A DNA stretch of 34,431 bases from the NCBI GenBank assembly GCA_017411605.1, contig JAFQPR010000016.1, forward strand, positions 1-34,431, given 5' to 3'. The translations under genes and the position numbers were made by a program. The stretch is from Clostridia bacterium. GTDB lineage: Bacteria > Bacillota > Clostridia > Oscillospirales > CAG-272. Below the pieces are notes generated by a model. The model saw only the letters and a list, made by a program, of their open reading frames with translations. It did no database searches and was not told the DNA's origin. Below, piece after piece: positions 32,005 through 34,431 of the stretch; the first letter of the stretch is position 1; each line of letters opens with the position of its first letter.

Positions 32005-32072
32005 TATCACGAATGATTTTGCCCTATCATTAATGATAATTAACACTTGACAAAATTGATAATAAGTGATAG
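32005..32072. promoter_or_regulatory. Three operator-like TATCA-n4-TGATA repeats
   Basis: TATCATTAATGATA at 32025-32038 is a perfect 14-bp palindrome. A weaker copy, TATCACGAATGAT, is at 32005-32017. A third, TGATAATAAGTGATAG, lies at about 32057-32072 in the opposite sense and covers the spacer and -10 of the BspA promoter. They fit a repressor encoded by the small XRE gene; binding is inferred. Confidence 0.55.
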
Positions 32073-32075
32073 AAT
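32047..32075 (+). promoter_or_regulatory. Promoter of the BspA-like gene
   Basis: TTGACA (32047-32052), a 17-bp spacer and TAGAAT (32070-32075). The start codon follows 40 bp later. Confidence 0.8.
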
Positions 32076-32115
32076 ATATTTATCTTTTAAAAAAATCTTT
32101 TAAGGAGATTGAAAA

Positions 32116-34431
32116 ATGAAAAAGAGAATTATCAGTTTGATAGTGACATTATGTCTTTTGTTCTCATTTGTTCCCATGGCGATTTTTGCCGAAGATATCG
32201 GTGAAACCAACCTTGCGAGCAATGAAAGTGTTACCCCGATAGCGGGTGACTGGAGCTATGAGGCATGCGACGGCGGCGTAACCCTTACCGAGTATAACGG
32301 TAATTCGGGCGACGTATACGTTCCGGCAAAGCTCACCGTAGAAGGTGAGGAGCTTGCCGTAGTAAAGCTCGGAGCATCTCTCTTCGAGAATAACGATGCT
32401 GTAAACAGCGTAACGCTTGCGGCAGGCATTCTCGAGATAGCAGATCGCGCATTCTACGATTGCGATAACCTCGTTTGCGTACTTCTTCCCGAGTCGCTTA
32501 CGGTTATTGGCGAGTCTGCGTTCTATTCCTGCGATAGCTTCAATTCCGTTATTCTTTACGATAATATCGAGAGCATCGGAGCTGATGCCTTTGGCGATTG
32601 TCAGAAGCTCACCGTATGGTGCAACGAGGGAACTGTTGGATATAATTATGCTGTATCAAACGGAATTTCCTACGAGATACTCAACCCTGCCGTCTCTCCC
32701 GAAACGGTAGTTCTTGACGGTATCACCTATTACATACAGAACGGTGAAGCATACGCTATCGACGCGGATGACTCTCTTACCTCTGCAGTCATCCCCGCAT
32801 ACGTAAACGGCTACCCCGTAACCGAGCTTCGTGAGATATTCAACGAGCATAAGAATATCGAGAGCGTTACGCTTCCCAGCACTTTAACTAAAATAAGCGA
32901 CCATGCATTTTACTTTGCAACGAAGCTTGAAAGTGTTAATCTTTCCGAAGCTGTAACTGAGATTGGCGATAGCGCTTTTGCAGGATGCTCGAAACTTTCT
33001 GTAATTAATCTTCCCGAGGGATTGACGTCAATCGGCAGCCTCGCGTTCCATAGCTGCTCCGCTCTTACGAGCATTGCGCTTCCGTCCACTCTTAAGAGCA
33101 TTGGAAACTACGCCTTTGCTTACTGTGACGGTTTGTCGCTCGTTACCGTTCCCGACGGTGTAACGACCATTCCCTCGAATGCATTCTACGATTGCGTAAA
33201 TCTTATCCGCGTAGTTCTTCCCGAAGCGGTAACTACTATCGGTTCAAATGCGTTCTACGGCTGCTCAGGTCTTGAGAATATCGTTATTCCCGCAAGCGTT
33301 AGCAGAATGTATACCGATTCCTTCTCCGCTAGCACGATTCTTGCGGTATATGAGGGCTCTTATGCTCATAATTTTGCCGATGCAAACGAGCTTTCTTATG
33401 CTATATATGACGGTATTAATCTCCCCGGCACTTACGTTGTTAACGGCATAACCTATATCATCCACGATGATAAGGCTATCGCGGTAGACTGTGATAAATC
33501 TCTCACCGAGGTTACGATTCCCGCGAGCGTTGGCGGATATCCCGTAGTCGAGCTTCGTGAAACCTTCAAGGACGCAAAGAAGCTTACGAAGGTAACGCTC
33601 CCCGAGGGACTCGAGATTATCGGAAACCACGCATTCTATTTTGCAACAAAACTTACCGAGGTAAAAGTTCCTTCCACCCTCAAATCGGTAGGGAACTCTG
33701 CTTTTGCAGGCTGCTCAAGACTCTCGGCTATCACTCTCCCGCAAGGACTTACGTCGATAGGCAGCCTTGCATTCCATAGCTGCTCGGGTCTTACCGCTAT
33801 CAATCTTCCCGATTCACTTGCGAAACTTGATTCCTACGCCTTTGCATATTGCGACGGCTTGACCTCAGTTGCAATTCCCGCAGGTATAACCGCTGTTCCT
33901 AACAATGCCTTTTATGATTGTACCAACCTTTCCGAGGTAACTCTTCCCGAGGGACTCAAATCAATAGGCTCAAACGCCTTCTACGGATGCAGAAAGCTTA
34001 TTAATATTGTTATCCCCGAAGGTCTTACCTCTATGCGTACCGATTCCTTCTCATCTGTCACTATTATGACGGTTTATGAGAACTCTTACGCGCATACCTT
34101 CGCAACCGAGCACCGACTTCCGATTTCAATCTTTAACGGCTCCGTATCAACCGATACCTACGTTATCGGCGGCGTAACCTACTTCGTGGCAAACGGAGAG
34201 GCAATAGCAATAGGCGCGGATAAAACTCTTACCGAGATAGAGGTAGTAAGCGAAGTAAACGGCTGCCCCGTAACAGCGCTTAATGAAACCTTCAAGGATT
34301 GCACGAAACTTACCAAGGTAACCCTTCCCGAAACGCTTACTTCGATAGGCAACTATGCGTTCTATCAATGCAACAATCTTACCTCGGTGAATATCCCCGA
34401 GTCGGTAACTAAGATAGGCAGCTATGCGTTC
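32116..34431 (+). CDS. BspA-like leucine-rich-repeat surface protein (partial)
   Basis: The frame is open for 772 codons to the window edge, so the C-terminus is missing. A signal peptide (1-25, MKKRIISLIVTLCLLFSF, cleavage after IFA) is followed by many LRR_5 units of about 23 residues of the form LPxxLTxIGxxAFxxCxxLxxV. These are typical of the BspA family of surface adhesins. From about residue 200 the protein is built of 242-residue modules. Each opens with a G-I/V-TY-x4-N/D-x-A-x-AI-x3-D stretch and a NGYPV/GGYPV segment, then nine or so LRR units. Openings lie at codons near 32725, 33451 and 34177, 726 bp apart each time. GGAGAT precedes the start. Attachment (anchor motif or docking domain) would lie beyond the edge. 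Confidence 0.88.
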   Translation, partial: MKKRIISLIVTLCLLFSFVPMAIFAEDIGETNLASNESVTPIAGDWSYEACDGGVTLTEYNGNSGDVYVPAKLTVEGEELAVVKLGASLFENNDAVNSVTLAAGILEIADRAFYDCDNLVCVLLPESLTVIGESAFYSCDSFNSVILYDNIESIGADAFGDCQKLTVWCNEGTVGYNYAVSNGISYEILNPAVSPETVVLDGITYYIQNGEAYAIDADDSLTSAVIPAYVNGYPVTELREIFNEHKNIESVTLPSTLTKISDHAFYFATKLESVNLSEAVTEIGDSAFAGCSKLSVINLPEGLTSIGSLAFHSCSALTSIALPSTLKSIGNYAFAYCDGLSLVTVPDGVTTIPSNAFYDCVNLIRVVLPEAVTTIGSNAFYGCSGLENIVIPASVSRMYTDSFSASTILAVYEGSYAHNFADANELSYAIYDGINLPGTYVVNGITYIIHDDKAIAVDCDKSLTEVTIPASVGGYPVVELRETFKDAKKLTKVTLPEGLEIIGNHAFYFATKLTEVKVPSTLKSVGNSAFAGCSRLSAITLPQGLTSIGSLAFHSCSGLTAINLPDSLAKLDSYAFAYCDGLTSVAIPAGITAVPNNAFYDCTNLSEVTLPEGLKSIGSNAFYGCRKLINIVIPEGLTSMRTDSFSSVTIMTVYENSYAHTFATEHRLPISIFNGSVSTDTYVIGGVTYFVANGEAIAIGADKTLTEIEVVSEVNGCPVTALNETFKDCTKLTKVTLPETLTSIGNYAFYQCNNLTSVNIPESVTKIGSYAF

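Overview
The window looks like a chromosomal segment of an uncultured, probably gut-associated Clostridia-type Firmicute. Supporting signs are consensus sigma-A promoters (TTGACA/TATAAT with 17-bp spacers and often a TG extended -10), strong AGGAGG ribosome binding sites, the Firmicutes set nrdR-yicC-remA-rpoZ-priA-def-fmt-rsmB-rlmN-rsgA, an L10 leader before rplJ-rplL, an NfnAB-type flavin operon and a BspA-like leucine-rich-repeat surface protein. The sequence does not allow a closer placement.

Layout. 1-1300 is an accessory-looking left edge: a truncated membrane protein and an HTH-Fic protein, both on the minus strand. 1400-1980 holds no gene except tRNA-Arg(CCU), but has several hairpins and a partial duplicate of the tRNA 5' end. 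2000-4900 carries a metallophosphoesterase (minus), then an XRE regulator overlapping a four-repeat protein of unknown function, then a small hypothetical protein. 5185-9354 carries an acetyl-esterase-like hydrolase with an archaeal-type AspRS, an RpiB/LacAB-type isomerase and a PAP2 membrane phosphatase. 9519-19257 is one long plus-strand housekeeping cluster of 11 genes joining ribonucleotide reductase control, RNA processing, matrix regulation, transcription, replication restart, protein N-terminal maturation and rRNA/ribosome maturation. It ends at a strong terminator at 19303-19343.

19385-22255 (minus) encodes a secreted GH43-type lipoprotein. 22382-23590 is the autoregulated L10-L7/L12 unit. 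23591-24157 is a tandem hairpin array. 24282-28877 (minus) holds a DUF4416 protein, a cysteine synthase and a 989-residue zinc-ribbon/DUF5050-like/coiled-coil protein. 29334-31608 is an NfnA-NfnB operon. 31669-34431 is a small XRE regulator divergent from a BspA-like protein that runs off the right edge; operator-like repeats lie between them.

The most unusual signal is a family of seven hairpin repeats (two at 7323-7544, five at 23591-24157). They share a nearly invariant 26-27 nt loop on at least three different, self-complementary stems, and all lie downstream of plus-strand genes in the same orientation. Other points of interest are an exact 726-bp (242-residue) module period in the BspA-like gene, a palindromic operator next to the -35 box of the XRE/repeat-protein operon, putative operators for the Fic gene and for the right-hand HTH/BspA pair, and the absence of gmk, coaBC and prpC-prkC from their usual places in the priA cluster.
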